64,000 nucleotides of DNA, from assembly GCF_009380155.1 (NCBI RefSeq), contig NZ_WHUV01000003.1:310001-374000 (forward strand), in the 5' to 3' direction. Shown piece by piece: positions 1 through 8,525 of this stretch. Both the position numbers and the translations under genes were made by a program. Position 1 is the stretch's first letter. Every line of letters begins with the position of its first letter. The notes under the pieces were generated by a model that searched no databases, was not told the origin of the DNA, and was given only the letters and a program-made list of their open reading frames with translations. This DNA comes from Pseudomonas piscis (GTDB lineage: Bacteria; Pseudomonadota; Gammaproteobacteria; Pseudomonadales; Pseudomonadaceae).

Positions 1-1179
1 GTCGTACAGCGCGCGGGCCTGGTTGCTGGCCTGGGCGTTCTTGCGGTAGGCCGGGTTGACATGGACCCGGGCCAGGGCGAAGCCGATGTCGTCCTTGGCC
101 CGGGCGTCGAACGGGCCCTTGTAGACCAGGCCAGCCTGGACGTAGTTGTCGATGGCGTTGGTCTTCTTGTCATGGGCGGTGACGTTGGCGAACAGGCTCA
201 GGCCCCGGGACTGGTCGCTGGCCAGGCTGGTGACCTGCTGTTGCACGCCCAGCCACAGGCCGTGCTTGCTCGAACTGCTGCGGTAGGCCTCACCGGTCAG
301 CGCGGCGGGCTGGCCATTGCGGTCTTTATAGGCGTCGGTGGCCTTGGCGCTGCTGTAGTAGTAGCCGGCGCGGTATTCCCCGGGCAGGCCATTGAGCCGT
401 GGAGTCCAGACCAGCTCCACCGGCAGCAAGGTGCCCTGGGTGCCGCTGCCGCTGAGCTTGAAGCCGTTGTCGCGGTCCAGGTTCGAAGGGTTCTGCTCGT
501 AGGCGCCGACCTGGGCATAGAGCTCTGGGGTCAGGTGGTACTTGATGCGCAGGGCCCATTGGCTGACCGGCCAGTTGTACCAGACGCTGCCGGCCCAGTT
601 GCCGACTTGCGAGCCGCAGAACGCCAGGTTCTGGAAGTCGCAGGGGAAGCTGTTGAAGTCTTCGCCCTGGCCGAAGCGACCGGCCTTGATGTCCAGCTTC
701 TGGTCGAAGAACTTCTGCTGGTACCACATCTGGGTCAGGCGCCAGGTCTGGCCGCGACCCCAGACTTCCTGGGCCGAGGTGAACCCGCCGACCCGTGGGT
801 CGTTGATCCGGTCGTTGCTGATGTTGTCGCCATTGCGCTTGGTCACTGTCAGCTGGAACTCGGCATCGTCCCAGCCGAGGATCTTCTGCAGGTCCAGGTG
901 GCTGCCGAAGGCGAACTGGTCGCTGTAGCGTGCGGTGCGGTCATGGTCGTAGCCGCCGCGCAGGTTGGCACCCATCTCGCCGACGTAGTCGATCTTGAAG
1001 TCGTAGCCCTGCCTGGCCAGTTCCGTGCGGGTGCCGTTCCAGTCGCCGAGCATCCAGGGTGAGTCGCTGTCGAAGGCCGGCGTGGCTTGGGCGCAAGCGG
1101 CAAAACCCAGGGCGCCGAGGAAGGCAGCTGGCGTCAGGACAGCGCTATCTTTTGCGCGCTGAGAAAGAGGCATAGGCAT
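1..1179 (-). CDS. OprB-family carbohydrate-selective outer membrane porin (3' end beyond window)
   Basis: The leftward reading frame stays open to the window edge, so the C-terminal part of the beta barrel is missing. The N-terminus is a signal peptide ending near GFAACAQA. The mature protein begins with the OprB hallmark SPWMLGDWNGTR, followed by aromatic-rich strands and the stretch WYQQKFFDQKLDIKAGR. OprB porins admit glucose and related sugars through the outer membrane. Two in-frame ATGs (1179 and 1173) are possible starts; neither has a strong ribosome binding site and I chose the first. The family assignment is confident, the exact substrate is not. About 390 residues are visible, compared with roughly 420-450 for the family. 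Confidence 0.88.
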   Translation of the reverse strand, partial: MPMPLSQRAKDSAVLTPAAFLGALGFAACAQATPAFDSDSPWMLGDWNGTRTELARQGYDFKIDYVGEMGANLRGGYDHDRTARYSDQFAFGSHLDLQKILGWDDAEFQLTVTKRNGDNISNDRINDPRVGGFTSAQEVWGRGQTWRLTQMWYQQKFFDQKLDIKAGRFGQGEDFNSFPCDFQNLAFCGSQVGNWAGSVWYNWPVSQWALRIKYHLTPELYAQVGAYEQNPSNLDRDNGFKLSGSGTQGTLLPVELVWTPRLNGLPGEYRAGYYYSSAKATDAYKDRNGQPAALTGEAYRSSSSKHGLWLGVQQQVTSLASDQSRGLSLFANVTAHDKKTNAIDNYVQAGLVYKGPFDARAKDDIGFALARVHVNPAYRKNAQASNQARALYD

Positions 1180-1311
1180 TCGAATAAGGTCTTTTTCTAG
1201 GAATAGGCAAAACAAGGGCAGGGCATGCGACCTTGACCGCTGTCGGTCGAGGGCGCCAGGCCGCTGTTTTCAAAAGGAAAGTGAAGCGTTTCAGCTTCGG
1301 GTGCGAAGAAT

Positions 1312-1343
1312 AAAGCGCCCTCTCGGCAAGAGAAAGCGCTTTT
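1312..1343 (-). terminator. hairpin terminator downstream of the BenE-type transporter
   Basis: AAAGCGC (1312-1318) pairs with GCGCTTT (1336-1342), and TCTC/GAGA extends the stem inside. Runs of T/A flank both sides, so it could end transcription of the transporter leftward and insulate the porin promoter. Confidence 0.55.
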
Positions 1344-1393
1344 ATCGACATGAACCGTTTCGGATTCGGTAACAGTCGTTCGGGTTTTGCCGC

Positions 1394-2596
1394 TCAGCGT
1401 GATGGAGACGGTTGCGCCACGGCAGCCTTGTGCCGGGTATGACCGAGGACGAAGTACGCCACCAGGCCGAAGATCAAGCCCCAGAATGCCGCGGCCAGGC
1501 CCAGGAAGCTCATGCCCGAGGCGGTGACCAGGAAGGTGATCAGCGCCGCTTCACGTTGCTGGTCGTCGGCCATGGCGCCGCTCAGGCCGGTGCTGATGGC
1601 GCCGAACAGGGCGAGGCCGGCCAGGGCGGCGATCAGCTCCTTGGGCAGGGCACCGAAGACCGAGGCCAGGGTGGCGCCGAACACTCCCATGAGCAGGTAG
1701 AACAAGCCGCAGGCGATTCCGGCGATGTAGCGCTTATTGGGCTCTTCATGGGCTTCGCGGCCGGTGCAGATCGCCGCGGTGATAGCGGCCAGGTTGATGC
1801 CGTGCGCGCCGAAGGGGGCCAGCAGCGCCGAGGTGATGGCGGTCCAGGACACGATCGAGCGGGCCGGGGTGGTATAGCCGGAACTGCGCATGACTGCCAT
1901 GCCCGGCACGTATTGCCCGGTGAGGGTCACCAGGGCCAGGGGCAGGCCGATATTGACGATGGCCTGCCAATTCCACTGTGGGGCGATGAAGATCGGCTCG
2001 GCCACGGCCAGGGTGATGGCCCCCAGGTTGAATTCGCCCAGGGCTGCGGCCACGCAGCAGCCCACCAGCAACACGGCGGGGATGGCGTAGCGCGGCGACC
2101 AGCGCTTGCCCAGCAGATAGGTGGCGAGCATCGCCAGCACCAGCACCGGTTGCAGGCTGAGCGAGGTGAACAGGCCTGCGCCGAAGCGAAACAGGATGCC
2201 CGCCAGCATGGCGGCGGCGATGGCCTTGGGCAGGCGGGCCATGAGCTTGTCGAAGGCGCCGCTGAGGCCGAGCACGGCGATGATCAGCGCGGCGACGATG
2301 TACGCGCCAATGGCCTGGGGCAGCGATACCGTCGGCAGCATCGAGACCAGCAGCGCGGCACCGGGGGTGGACCAGGCGGTGATTACCGGCACCTTCAAGC
2401 GCCAGCTGAGCAGCAGGCCGGTAAGGCCGCTGCCGATGGATATGGCCCAGATCCAGGAGGACACCTGGTCATCGGGCATATGGGCCTCGCGGGCAGCCTG
2501 GAACACGATGATCAGGGGGCCGGCGTAGGAAATGATCACGGCGATCAAGCCGGCGACCACGGCGGAGAGGGACAGGTCCTTGCTGAGGTTGTGCAT
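1394..2596 (-). CDS. BenE/YdcO-family benzoate:H+ symporter-like membrane transporter
   Basis: This 400-residue protein consists of about 12 hydrophobic segments. It contains the family signatures AWSTPGAALL near residue 100 and a GINLAAITAAICTG segment in the second half. BenE-family members carry benzoate or other small aromatics or purine-like compounds across the inner membrane by proton symport; the substrate here is not known. The start is the ATG at 2596 (MHNLSKDL). An upstream in-frame extension to 2716 runs through AT-rich promoter sequence and is rejected. It is divergent from a MocR-type regulator and shares palindromic sites with it, so it is probably its target. No benzoate-degradation gene is nearby. 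Confidence 0.87.
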   Translation of the reverse strand: MHNLSKDLSLSAVVAGLIAVIISYAGPLIIVFQAAREAHMPDDQVSSWIWAISIGSGLTGLLLSWRLKVPVITAWSTPGAALLVSMLPTVSLPQAIGAYIVAALIIAVLGLSGAFDKLMARLPKAIAAAMLAGILFRFGAGLFTSLSLQPVLVLAMLATYLLGKRWSPRYAIPAVLLVGCCVAAALGEFNLGAITLAVAEPIFIAPQWNWQAIVNIGLPLALVTLTGQYVPGMAVMRSSGYTTPARSIVSWTAITSALLAPFGAHGINLAAITAAICTGREAHEEPNKRYIAGIACGLFYLLMGVFGATLASVFGALPKELIAALAGLALFGAISTGLSGAMADDQQREAALITFLVTASGMSFLGLAAAFWGLIFGLVAYFVLGHTRHKAAVAQPSPSR

Positions 2597-2622
2597 GGCA
2601 TCTCGACTGGTGGGGGTGGATG

Positions 2623-2842
2623 ATTGAGTCGATCGAAAGGAGCGTGTTTCAGTGTATTTCAGAGAATTGAATCGATTCAATTGTATTGGTGCAATCAATG
2701 GCTTGGCGAGGAGCATTGAATGCTGATTATTTATTGTAAGTAACTGTTTATTAATGATTTTGTTGGTTGAAGTACATTTGGTAAAAAATCATCCGGGCGA
2801 AATCTGGCCTGGTGATTGAATCAATTTTCCGATTGATTCGAT
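2623..2842. promoter_or_regulatory. operator cluster (ATTGA-TC repeats) between transporter and MocR-type regulator
   Basis: The divergent intergenic region holds an 18-bp perfect palindrome, AATTGAATCGATTCAATT, at 2665-2682. Related elements are ATTGAGTCGAT at 2623-2633, ATTGAATCAAT at 2815-2825 and ATTGATTCGAT at 2832-2842. MocR-type regulators usually bind repeated sites in the region they share with their target, so these are the likely binding sites. That link is inference. Confidence 0.6.
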
Positions 2843-2911
2843 GGACGAGTGGGCGGCGGCCCTGTGCTATGCTGCGCCGCATTTCAATGCAGCCGATGGT
2901 CACCAGCCTCC

Positions 2912-4300
2912 ATGTGGGTTCCCCAGTTAAGCGACTTCAACCAGCCGGTCTACCTGTCCATCGCCGATGCCCTGCAGCGGGATATCGGCAGTGGCCTGCT
3001 CAAGGATGGTGAGCGCCTGCCGACCCTGCGCGAGCTGGCGGTGACCCTGAACGTTACCCCCGGCACCATCAATCGGGCTTACGGTGAAGCCCAGCGCCGC
3101 GGCCTGGTGCAGGGCGAGGTGGGGCGTGGTACCTACGTGCTGGGGCGCGCGCCGTTGGCGTTGGCGGAGGGCGCAGCCGGGCCGTCGTTGGCCTTGGGCC
3201 AGTCCGAGGCCCTGGACCTGTCGCTGATCAAGCCCTACAGCGAAACCCTGGAATACTGGCTGCGCGGCGCCCTGGTGGGCATGGCCCGCAGCAGCGATTT
3301 CGGTCGGGCCCTGGACTATGCCCCCGATGGCGGCCATCCGGCCCACCGCGAGGCGGGGGCACAGTGGTTGCGGCATTCGCTGCCCGAGGCCCAGTGGCAA
3401 CAAGTGGTGATCACCTCCGGCGCGCAGCACGGGCTGATGGTCGCCATCAGCGCCTTGAGCAATGCCGGTGACCTGGTGCTCTGCGAGTCCCTGGCTTACC
3501 CGGGCATCATCTCGGTGGCCCATGGTCTGGAGCGGCGCTTGCGGGGCGTGGCCATGGACGAGGAGGGGATACTGCCCGAAGCCCTGCGCGAGCAGTGCCT
3601 GCGGGAGAAACCGGCGTTGCTGGTGTGTGTCGCCAGTTGCCAGAACCCCACCACGGCGATCATGTCGCCGGGGCGTCGGGCACAGATTGCGGCACTGGCC
3701 GAAGAGTTCGATTTCCTGCTGGTCGACGACGATATCTACGGTTTTCTCGCCACCGATCCGCAGATCAAGCCGCTATCGGCCTATGCGCCGGAGCGTTCGG
3801 TGTACCTCACCAGCCTGTCCAAGGCGATCATGCCGGCCCTGCGGGTCGGCTACCTGTACAGCCCGCCCAAGCTGCTGTCGCGCTTGAGCGCGATGGTCCG
3901 CAGCAGCGTGTGGATGCCCTCGCCGCTGACCGCGCAACTGGCCAGCAATGTGCTGGTCGAGGGGCTGGACCGCAAGCTGGTAGAGACCCAGCGCAGCGAG
4001 GCGGCGGCGCGCCAGGCGATTGCCCGGGAAGTGTTCGCCGGTTTCGAGTTCCGGACCCAGCCCCACAGCTACCACCTGTGGTTGACCTTGCCGCAGCCCT
4101 GGACCGCCGATGAGTTCGCCACCCTGGCCCGGGCCAATGGCGTGCTGGTGATGAGCGGCACGCAGTTCCAGGTGGAGCGCGATGCCAGCTGCCGCCAGGT
4201 GCGAGTGGTGCTGATGTCGCCCACCACCCGCGACGAGTTGCGCTTTGCCCTGACCCAACTGGCCAGCCTGATCGACACCGACCCGCGGCGCTATCGCTGA
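2912..4300 (+). CDS. MocR-family regulator (GntR-type HTH fused to PLP aminotransferase domain)
   Basis: The N-terminal GntR winged helix spans residues 10-75 (QPVYLSIADALQRDIGSG, LPTLRELAVTLNVTPGTINRAY). It is followed by a fold-type I aminotransferase domain with SGAQHGLMVAI, a CQNPT segment, a VDDDIYGFL segment and the PLP-binding lysine in LTSLSKAIMPALRVGYL. Length (462 residues) is usual for MocR proteins, which use PLP as an effector-binding cofactor rather than for catalysis. The start at 2912 gives the typical N-terminus; longer frames run through promoter sequence. It is divergent from the BenE-like transporter, its likely target. The sensed amine or amino acid is unknown. Confidence 0.9.
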   Translation: MWVPQLSDFNQPVYLSIADALQRDIGSGLLKDGERLPTLRELAVTLNVTPGTINRAYGEAQRRGLVQGEVGRGTYVLGRAPLALAEGAAGPSLALGQSEALDLSLIKPYSETLEYWLRGALVGMARSSDFGRALDYAPDGGHPAHREAGAQWLRHSLPEAQWQQVVITSGAQHGLMVAISALSNAGDLVLCESLAYPGIISVAHGLERRLRGVAMDEEGILPEALREQCLREKPALLVCVASCQNPTTAIMSPGRRAQIAALAEEFDFLLVDDDIYGFLATDPQIKPLSAYAPERSVYLTSLSKAIMPALRVGYLYSPPKLLSRLSAMVRSSVWMPSPLTAQLASNVLVEGLDRKLVETQRSEAAARQAIAREVFAGFEFRTQPHSYHLWLTLPQPWTADEFATLARANGVLVMSGTQFQVERDASCRQVRVVLMSPTTRDELRFALTQLASLIDTDPRRYR

Positions 4301-4330
4301 GCGCCGAGCGGGGCGCTGGCTGGCCTGGCC

Positions 4331-6370
4331 TTAGAAGGTAGTGCGCAGGCCCACTTCCACACTGCGCCCGGCCGCTGGGGCGATATCCCGCAGGATCGAA
4401 CTGGCGTAGCGCACGGTCTGGTTGGTCAGGTTCTCGCCCTTGACGAAGGCCAGCCACTGGCTGCTGCCGATGTCGAAGCGATACCCGGCGCTGGCTCCCA
4501 GGGTGGTGTAGCCATCGGTGCCGCTTTCGTTGTCCGGTACTCGGCCTTGGCTGGCGGCGTGTTGCACGTCCAGCCGGGCCTGCCAGCGGTCCAGTTCCCA
4601 GAGCAGGCCGCTGTTCAGGCGCAGTGGTGCTATACGCGGCAAGTCCTGGCCGTTGTCCAGGTTCTTGGCCCGGGTGTAGTCGCCGGACAGCTCCAGGGCG
4701 AACTTGCCGTAGGCGTTCTCTCCCAGGGTCCAGCGATCCTGGGCTTCGATTCCGGTGAAGCGCGCCCGCACTCCGCTGTAGATATATTCCGGATGCCCTG
4801 CCAGATCTTCTTCGCCTTCATCGTCGAGTGTACGCCCCGTACCCAGCAGGCCGATGTAGTTGGAGAAGTGGCTGTAGAACACCCCGACGCTGCCTTTATG
4901 CACGCCGTTGTCGAAGCGCAGGGCCAGGTCGCTGGAGACGGCTTTTTCCTTGGACAGCTTGGCGTTGCCCACTTCGTAGGTGCCGGTGGCGACGTGGGCG
5001 CCATTGGCATACAGCTCGTAGAAGGTCGGCGCGCGTTCGGTGTAGCCCAGGGTGGCAGCCAGGGACCAGACCGGAGTCAGGGTGTAGACCGCGCCCGAGG
5101 ACAGGCTGCCGGCGGTGAAACTGCTGGATTTGTCGGCCTGGGCGAAGCGTTCGTTGCCCTTGCCATCCGGGTCCACGACGGTGTGTTCCAGGCGCCCGCC
5201 AAGGCTGAGTTTCAGGCGGTCCGTGGCTTGCAGTTCCTCGAGGATGAACAGCGCGCCGCTGTTGGTATCGGTTTTCGGGACGAAGGCTTCCTCGCCCAGG
5301 GCCGAGAATTCGTTGCGGTTGAACTGGGCCCCGACCACCCCTTCGAGCGGGCCGATGGGCAAGTGCCGAGCCTCGACCCGGGCTTCATAACCCTTGTTCT
5401 TGAAGGTGGTGCCGGTTTCGCCGCCTTCGATCTCGCGGTGTTCGTAGTCGGTATAGCCGGCATTGAACTTCAGCGAACTGAAAGGGCCTTGCAGGTTGCG
5501 CAACTCGGAAGCGAAGGCGTAGTGGTCCTGCTTCATGCGGATGCGTACGTCCTGCTCGGCTGGGGAGCCGTAGTTGGAGTCGTAGTTGCTGTAGGACAAG
5601 CCGGCGTAGCCGTCGTCCCAGGTGTAGGAACCGCCGATGGCACCACCGTCCTGGCGGCCGTCGCTGTTGCCCAGGCGGCCTTTCTTGCCGTTGCCGTCTT
5701 CGCTTGCCGGAGCATGGCGGCTACGGGCGTAACCCGGGATCTTCAGATCGTTGAACTGCCGTGAGTTGGCGTCCAGGTGCAGGGCGAAGGTGCCGTTGCC
5801 GGCTTCCAGCTTGCCGGCGCTGCTGCGGGTGGTGTCGGCACCGCCGTAGCGCAACTCGCCGGCACCGTGGATGCCCTCGATGGCTTCGGTGGGGATGCGG
5901 TTATCGAAGCTGTTGATCACCCCGCCGATGGCGTTGCCGCCATAGAGCAGGGCTGCCGGGCCACGGACGATCTCGATGCGCTCGACGTTGACCGGGTCCA
6001 GAGGCACGGCGTGGTCATAGGACAGCGACGAGGCGTCCAGGGCACCGACGCCATTGCGCAGGATGCGGATGCGATCGCCGTCCAGGCCGCGGATCACCGG
6101 GCGGCTGGCACCGGGGCCGAAGTACGACGAAGACACCCCCGGCTGCTTGTTCAGGGTCTCGCCGAGGCTGCCCTTCTGCGCCAGGGTCAGCGCATCACCT
6201 TCCACCACGGTGGTAGGGGCGGCCAGTTCGGTGTTGCCCAGGGGGTTGGCGGTGATGACCTGTTGCGGCAGTTCCACGGCGTGGGCCTGGGAGGCGATCA
6301 GCACGGCGGCGGACAGCGGCGACAGGCGCCACAGTAGCGAGCGAGAAGGGCGGTGAGCTGAGAGGGACAT
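4331..6370 (-). CDS. znuD: TonB-dependent receptor, ZnuD-like (probable zinc uptake)
   Basis: This is a complete 679-residue outer membrane receptor. A signal peptide ends at SQAHA, followed by the plug domain (VIRGLDGDRIRILRNGVG, VERIEIVRGPAALLYGG, AIGGVIN) and a barrel ending in the terminal phenylalanine of VEVGLRTTF. The plug and barrel motifs resemble ZnuD-type zinc receptors. A Zur-box-like sequence lies about 95 bp upstream, which supports zinc. The ATG at 6370 has GGAA spaced 6 nt in front; the longer frame to 6472 would run into the operator. Energy would come from TonB-ExbBD, not encoded here. The zinc role is inferred and could be another metal chelate. Confidence 0.8.
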   Translation of the reverse strand: MSLSAHRPSRSLLWRLSPLSAAVLIASQAHAVELPQQVITANPLGNTELAAPTTVVEGDALTLAQKGSLGETLNKQPGVSSSYFGPGASRPVIRGLDGDRIRILRNGVGALDASSLSYDHAVPLDPVNVERIEIVRGPAALLYGGNAIGGVINSFDNRIPTEAIEGIHGAGELRYGGADTTRSSAGKLEAGNGTFALHLDANSRQFNDLKIPGYARSRHAPASEDGNGKKGRLGNSDGRQDGGAIGGSYTWDDGYAGLSYSNYDSNYGSPAEQDVRIRMKQDHYAFASELRNLQGPFSSLKFNAGYTDYEHREIEGGETGTTFKNKGYEARVEARHLPIGPLEGVVGAQFNRNEFSALGEEAFVPKTDTNSGALFILEELQATDRLKLSLGGRLEHTVVDPDGKGNERFAQADKSSSFTAGSLSSGAVYTLTPVWSLAATLGYTERAPTFYELYANGAHVATGTYEVGNAKLSKEKAVSSDLALRFDNGVHKGSVGVFYSHFSNYIGLLGTGRTLDDEGEEDLAGHPEYIYSGVRARFTGIEAQDRWTLGENAYGKFALELSGDYTRAKNLDNGQDLPRIAPLRLNSGLLWELDRWQARLDVQHAASQGRVPDNESGTDGYTTLGASAGYRFDIGSSQWLAFVKGENLTNQTVRYASSILRDIAPAAGRSVEVGLRTTF

Positions 6371-6460
6371 CGGTCGTTCCTTGGCAAGCATTGCGCGACG
6401 CGCATATGAGTCGAAAAACAGGCAGGACACGGGACACCCGAAGCGCGGGTGAGTTGTTAT

Positions 6461-6483
6461 GTGTTGATACAATATAACATCTC
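6461..6483. promoter_or_regulatory. Zur-box-like palindrome upstream of the TonB receptor
   Basis: TGATACA-A-TATAACA (6465-6479), followed by TCTC, resembles the inverted repeat TGTTATA-N-TATAACA seen in proteobacterial Zur boxes: a perfect right arm and 5 of 7 matches on the left. It lies in the receptor's promoter region and would give repression at high zinc. Confidence 0.5.
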
Positions 6484-6572
6484 AAATGCGTGAAAAAGCC
6501 AGGAACTTTTTCATCGACTCGCATCGGGGTGCCTTCGCGGCTTGGCGCAACGGCAGCCAAGCCGTCCGCGCA

Positions 6573-6693
6573 TCGCCGCTGCCGCAGGCTGTGAACGGGC
6601 GCGCAGCGGCCGGCAGGTAGGGGCTGGTGACGAATTTGGCCAGTCGATCATTGAAGGCCTGCGCAGCCTTGCGGGCTGCCTAGCGGCTACAGT
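6573..6693. repeat. inverted pair of Pseudomonas REP-like elements
   Basis: CGCCGCTGCCGCAGGCTGTG at 6574-6593 is a typical fluorescens-group REP core. A diverged copy in the opposite orientation (GCGCAGCCTTGCGGGCTGCC, then TAGCGGCTACAG) covers 6661-6692. Such head-to-head pairs are mobilised by REP-associated transposases elsewhere in the genome. The rest of the 6371-6774 gap holds only the Zur-like site and the promoter of the next gene. Confidence 0.6.
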
Positions 6694-6774
6694 TAATCCA
6701 GCGCACTGGCGCGGGCGCAGGCCGTCGGCTAAGGTGCGCGGCTTGTTTTCCTCATCTGCGTTCGAAGGCCTGGC

Positions 6775-7005
6775 ATGACCGTTACCCACACCGACCCGCT
6801 GCATGGCGTGACCCTGGAACAGATCCTCAAGGCCTTGGTGGAGCACTACGAATGGTCGGGACTGGCGGAACGCATCGACATCCGCTGCTTCAAGAGCGAT
6901 CCGAGCATCAAGTCGAGCCTGACGTTCTTGCGCAAGACGCCCTGGGCCCGGGAGAAGGTCGAGCGGCTCTACGTGAAATTGCAGCGCACCAAGCGTCCGC
7001 TCTGA
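6775..7005 (+). CDS. VF530-family (DUF2132) small protein
   Basis: The 76-residue protein has the family signature DPLHGVTLEQILKALVEHYEW and ends with SLTFLRKTPWAREKVERLYV. VF530 proteins are small, compact helical proteins suggested to bind DNA; no firm cellular role is known. It lies 8 bp ahead of the Pr6Pr membrane protein and the two are probably co-transcribed. The length equals the family norm. Confidence 0.85.
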   Translation: MTVTHTDPLHGVTLEQILKALVEHYEWSGLAERIDIRCFKSDPSIKSSLTFLRKTPWAREKVERLYVKLQRTKRPL

Positions 7006-7013
7006 GGCCCCGC

Positions 7014-7685
7014 ATGGAGGACGGATCGCTGGCCCAGTGGTCCGCTCGGCGCGGCCTGATCGCGATCGCGGCATTCCTTGGCTGGTTCGGCCTGGCGGTG
7101 CAGCTGTACCTGATCCTGTTGCTGCGCTGGGATGTCGGCGCCAGCTTGCTGGGCGGCCTGGTGAACTTCTTCAGTTTCTTCACCGTGCTCAGCAATACCC
7201 TGGTGGCCAGCGTGCTGACCTGCGCCCTGAACCTGCGGGTTTCCCGCGGGCAGGCGTTCATGCTCCAACCCTGGGTCAGTGGCGCGGTGGCGGCCAGCAT
7301 CGTGCTGGTGGGCCTGGCCTACAACCTGCTGCTGCGCCACTTGTGGCATCCCCAAGGCTGGCAGTGGCTGGCCGATGAGCTGCTGCACGATGTGATGCCG
7401 CTGCTGTTCCTGGCCTACTGGTGCTGCTGCGTACCCAAGGGCCGCCTGCGTTTGCGCCATGTCGGGCTATGGACGCTGTACCCGACCTTGTACTTCGCCT
7501 ACCTGCTCCTGCGCGGTCACTTGCTCGGGCTCTATCCCTATCCCTTCATCGCCGTTGACCGGCTGGGGTATCCCCGGGCCGTGCTCAATGCCCTGGGACT
7601 GCTGGCAGGGTTCGTCCTGGTGTCGCTGCTATTGCTGGGGTTGGACCACTGGCTGGGGCGCCGGCATTGCGCGGGCCAGAAATGA
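7014..7685 (+). CDS. Pr6Pr-family integral membrane protein
   Basis: This 223-residue protein has six hydrophobic segments. It shows the family's features: an early FFSFFTVLSNTLVA, a central HDVMPLLFLAYW and a late YPYPFIAVDRLGY. Members are bacterial and fungal membrane proteins of unknown role. The ATG at 7014 follows the VF530 stop by 8 bp. Longer upstream readings overlap the VF530 coding sequence in another frame and are rejected. No partner gene hints at function. Confidence 0.8.
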   Translation: MEDGSLAQWSARRGLIAIAAFLGWFGLAVQLYLILLLRWDVGASLLGGLVNFFSFFTVLSNTLVASVLTCALNLRVSRGQAFMLQPWVSGAVAASIVLVGLAYNLLLRHLWHPQGWQWLADELLHDVMPLLFLAYWCCCVPKGRLRLRHVGLWTLYPTLYFAYLLLRGHLLGLYPYPFIAVDRLGYPRAVLNALGLLAGFVLVSLLLLGLDHWLGRRHCAGQK

Positions 7686-7687
7686 TT

Positions 7688-7719
7688 CGCCGGCGAGGTG
7701 CTGGGCACCTGCGCCGGCG
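7688..7719. terminator. GC-rich hairpin between convergent genes
   Basis: CGCCGGCG (7688-7695) and AGGTGC pair with GCACCT and CGCCGGCG (7712-7719) around a TGG loop with one bulged base. It sits between two convergent stops. There is no clear T-tract, so it could be a weak bidirectional terminator or an mRNA 3' stabiliser. Confidence 0.5.
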
Positions 7720-7739
7720 AGGGCTTGGCGGGTGAGCGA

Positions 7740-8525
7740 TCAGTCTTCTTCGCTGGTATCCAGGCGCCAGTAGCCGACGGCCTTGACGAACTCGTCGTCG
7801 AGCCGGTGTTCATCGAGCAGAATCCGGCGCAGTTGCCGCGAGACCTTGCTCTCGGTGGCGATCCAGGCATACAGCCGGCCTTGGGGCACTTGCAGCTCGC
7901 GCACGCAAGCATGCAGATCCTGCTGGCCGCCATCGCGTTCGACCCAGATCACTTCCACCTCGGCGGCACTGTGCAGCGCCTGGCGTTCGGCACGATCCTG
8001 GATTTCGATCACCGCCAGGACCCGGCGGCCGGCAGGCAGTTCCTCCAGGCGCCGGGCGATGGCCGGCAGGGCGGTTTCATCGCCGATCAGCAGGTAGCTG
8101 TCGAAGATATCCGGGACCACCATCGAGCCTCGTGGCCCGGCGATGTGCAGCTCCTGTCCGGGCTGGACCTGTTCGGCCCAGGTCGATGCGGGGCCGTCGC
8201 CGTGCAAGACGAAGTCGATGTCCAGCTCACCCAACTGCGGGTCGTAGCGGCGCGGGGTGTAGTCGCGCATGGCCGGCATCGGTCCGCTGTCCTTGCCCGG
8301 GCCCATGACCAGGGTTTGCAGGGCGGCTTGCTGTTCGGCGTTCTGCGGGAACAGCAACTTCACATGGTCGTCGCTGCCCAGGCTGAGGAACCCGGCCAGT
8401 TCCGGGCCGCCCAGGGTGACCCGGCGCATGCGCGGGGTGACGTCGACCACACGCAGGACCTGCAGGCGCCGGCGCTTGATCTCGTGCATGACCCGGTGAA
8501 TGGACAGTTCGGGGGTGGCAGTCAT
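7740..8525 (-). CDS. siderophore-interacting protein / NAD(P)H-dependent ferric-chelate reductase (YqjH/ViuB type)
   Basis: The 261-residue cytoplasmic flavoprotein has the FAD-binding motif RDYTPRRYD near residue 90, the GPRGSMVVPD loop and a SIP C-terminal domain with VIWVERDGG and LYAWIATESKVSRQLRR. Such enzymes reduce ferric siderophore complexes to release iron. Its ATG overlaps the stop of the upstream PadR regulator by 4 bp, so the two genes form one translationally coupled operon. In E. coli the equivalent yqjH/yqjI pair is divergent and metal-responsive, whereas here the regulator is first. The exact siderophore is not evident. Confidence 0.88.
   Translation of the reverse strand: MTATPELSIHRVMHEIKRRRLQVLRVVDVTPRMRRVTLGGPELAGFLSLGSDDHVKLLFPQNAEQQAALQTLVMGPGKDSGPMPAMRDYTPRRYDPQLGELDIDFVLHGDGPASTWAEQVQPGQELHIAGPRGSMVVPDIFDSYLLIGDETALPAIARRLEELPAGRRVLAVIEIQDRAERQALHSAAEVEVIWVERDGGQQDLHACVRELQVPQGRLYAWIATESKVSRQLRRILLDEHRLDDEFVKAVGYWRLDTSEED

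Noticed and set aside
1412..2623. Long rightward open frame opposite the BenE-type gene
   Set aside because: It is rich in Gly, Gln and Asp with no protein-like pattern, and arises from the GC bias of the real gene on the other strand.
6542..6778. Small rightward frame before the VF530 gene
   Set aside because: It runs through REP repeats and ends in the VF530 start.
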